Part shown: piece by piece, positions 5,309 through 5,986 of the stretch
How the letters are laid out: the number at the start of each line of letters is the position of its first letter
How positions within the stretch are numbered: the first letter of the stretch is position 1
Source: UBA9926 sp964524295
GTDB taxonomy: Bacteria > Pseudomonadota > Gammaproteobacteria > Pseudomonadales > Azotimanducaceae
DNA: 5,986 nt
Direction: 5' to 3'
Assembly (NCBI GenBank): GCA_964524295.1
Contig: CAZGCW010000240.1
Span: forward strand, 1 to 5,986
Notes under the pieces: generated by a model
Told to the model about the DNA's origin: nothing
Databases searched by the model: none
The model's input: the letters and a program-made list of their open reading frames with translations, nothing else
Made by a program: the position numbers and the translations under genes

Positions 5309-5342
5309 TGCGCCCTCTCACAAATACAGACATCGAATACTT

Positions 5343-5558
5343 ATGCCATTTGTTAAAGTTAAAGAAAATGAACCATTCGATATTGCCTTAAGGCGATTCA
5401 AGCGATCCTGCGAGAAAGCAGGCGTACTGGCAGAAGTTAGGAAGCGAGAGTTCTACGAGAAACCAACCTCCATACGCAAGAGAAAAGCAGCAGCAGCGGT
5501 CAAGCGGTACGCAAAGAAAGTCCAGCGCGAATCTCGAAAATTAGAGCGTCTATACTAG
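5343..5558 (+). CDS. rpsU: 30S ribosomal protein S21
   Basis: S21 is a small basic protein of the 30S platform, near the 3' end of 16S rRNA and the anti-Shine-Dalgarno, and it aids initiation. The 71-residue product has the same length as E. coli S21 and shares KVKENEPFDIALRRFKRSCE, KAGVLAEVRKREFYEKPTS and the Lys/Arg-rich C-terminus ending in RLY. The frame is open upstream to 5214, but the family N-terminus MPFVKVKENEP fixes the start at 5343. The 20 bases before this ATG (caaatacagacatcgaatac) contain no SD-like motif, which is unusual for a ribosomal protein gene. The gene runs divergently from tsaD and 27 bp ahead of yqeY, as in the rpsU-dnaG-rpoD macromolecular-synthesis locus, here with yqeY inserted. 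Confidence 0.98.
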   Translation: MPFVKVKENEPFDIALRRFKRSCEKAGVLAEVRKREFYEKPTSIRKRKAAAAVKRYAKKVQRESRKLERLY

Positions 5559-5562
5559 CAAG

Positions 5563-5578
5563 TCTCCATTAACGGAGA
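5563..5578 (+). promoter_or_regulatory. yqeY ribosome binding site inside a small hairpin
   Basis: The SD core GGAG (5574-5577) lies eight bases before the yqeY ATG. It can pair with TCTCC (5563-5567) across a six-base loop (ATTAAC), giving a 5-bp stem of TCTCC with GGAGA. Ribosomes finishing rpsU at 5558 would reach over this hairpin, so it could couple the two genes. The pairing is seen; the role is inferred. Confidence 0.35.
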
Positions 5579-5585
5579 ACCGATT

Positions 5586-5986
5586 ATGGCAAGCACCACA
5601 AAGTTTCAGTTGCAGGAAGCGGTGAAGAATGCCATGCGCGCCCGCGATAAACAAAAGTTAGGGGCTTTGCGCCTCATCATGGCTGAAATCAAAAGAAAAG
5701 AAGTTGATGACCGTTGTGAAGTCGATGATGTCGAAGTACTCACGATCTTAACTAAAATGATGAAGCAGCGTCGTGACTCTTTATCTCAGTATGAGGCAGC
5801 AGGCAGGCAGGATCTGGCTGCCCAGGAACAGTTTGAACTGGATCTCATCGCAGAATATCTCCCCCAAGCGCTTTCTGAAAATGAAATCAATGACCTGATT
5901 GCCGATGCCATTTCCGGGACAGGTGCGACAGAGATCAAGCAGATGGGTCAGGTAATGGCTTATTTGAAACCTAAACTGCAAGGTCG
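5586..5986 (+). CDS. yqeY: GatB/YqeY domain protein (3' end outside window)
   Basis: 133 codons plus two bases are visible with no stop before the window ends; the family is about 148 residues, so only the last dozen or so are missing. Typical segments are KNAMRARDKQKLGALRLIMA, EIKRKEVDDR, VLTILTKMMKQRRDSLSQYE, AAGRQDLAAQEQFELDLI, EYLPQALSENEI and IKQMGQVMAYLKPKLQGR. The YqeY fold resembles the tail domain of the GatB subunit of Asp-tRNA(Asn)/Glu-tRNA(Gln) amidotransferase, which suggests tRNA contact. The free-standing protein has no firmly established role that I know of. GGAG lies eight bases before the ATG. The gene follows rpsU by 27 bp on the same strand and is probably cotranscribed with it, with dnaG expected next. 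Confidence 0.95.
   Translation, partial: MASTTKFQLQEAVKNAMRARDKQKLGALRLIMAEIKRKEVDDRCEVDDVEVLTILTKMMKQRRDSLSQYEAAGRQDLAAQEQFELDLIAEYLPQALSENEINDLIADAISGTGATEIKQMGQVMAYLKPKLQG

Noticed and set aside
5214..5342. N-terminal extension of rpsU from the ATG at 5214
   Set aside because: S21 is 71 residues and begins MPxxKVxENEP. The extension would span the promoter and hairpin.

Overview
The window comes from a gammaproteobacterium with ubiquinone-based respiration and moderate GC content. The gene set (trpC, a YhfA-type OsmC protein, coq7, folB, tsaD, rpsU, yqeY) and the close protein matches, especially the 71-residue S21, fit this group. I cannot name a genus. From memory, Pseudomonas-type genomes carry two related blocks, trpC-vfr/crp-osmC-speD-coq7 and folB-plsY-tsaD-rpsU-yqeY-dnaG. 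Here shortened versions of both lie side by side, and crp, speD and plsY are missing from their usual slots.

Layout. Positions 1-435 hold the 3' part of trpC. Positions 436-1069 are a long stretch without a convincing gene. Its first part (436-811) is featureless apart from small hairpins. Its second part (about 817-1051) is a degenerate 15-bp tandem repeat running up to the next start codon. Positions 1070-1884 are a two-gene plus-strand operon, an OsmC/YhfA-like protein overlapping a VOC (glyoxalase fold) protein by ATGA. A hairpin with a T-run ends it and reaches into the 3' end of the convergent gene. Positions 1922-3572 are a minus-strand pair: a regulator-like protein with two cyclic-nucleotide-binding-like domains plus a rhodanese-like domain, then coq7 10 bp downstream. 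Positions 3573-3794 are intergenic, with a -10-like element and a 25-codon frame behind a strong Shine-Dalgarno sequence. Positions 3795-5173 are the minus-strand pair tsaD-folB, joined by a TGATG stop/start overlap. Divergent from tsaD, rpsU (5343-5558) and yqeY (5586 to the window edge) run on the plus strand and probably lead to dnaG outside the window.

Most genes are housekeeping: tryptophan, ubiquinone and folate synthesis, tRNA t6A modification, and the small ribosomal subunit. The points most worth a second look are the period-15 repeat upstream of osmC (coding-like in pentads, with a frame change), the cysteine-less rhodanese domain fused to cNMP-type domains next to coq7, altered metal-ligand positions in the VOC protein, the absence of an SD before rpsU, and two strong SD sequences with no normal gene behind them. 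I found no clear sign of a new defence, mobile or CRISPR system.
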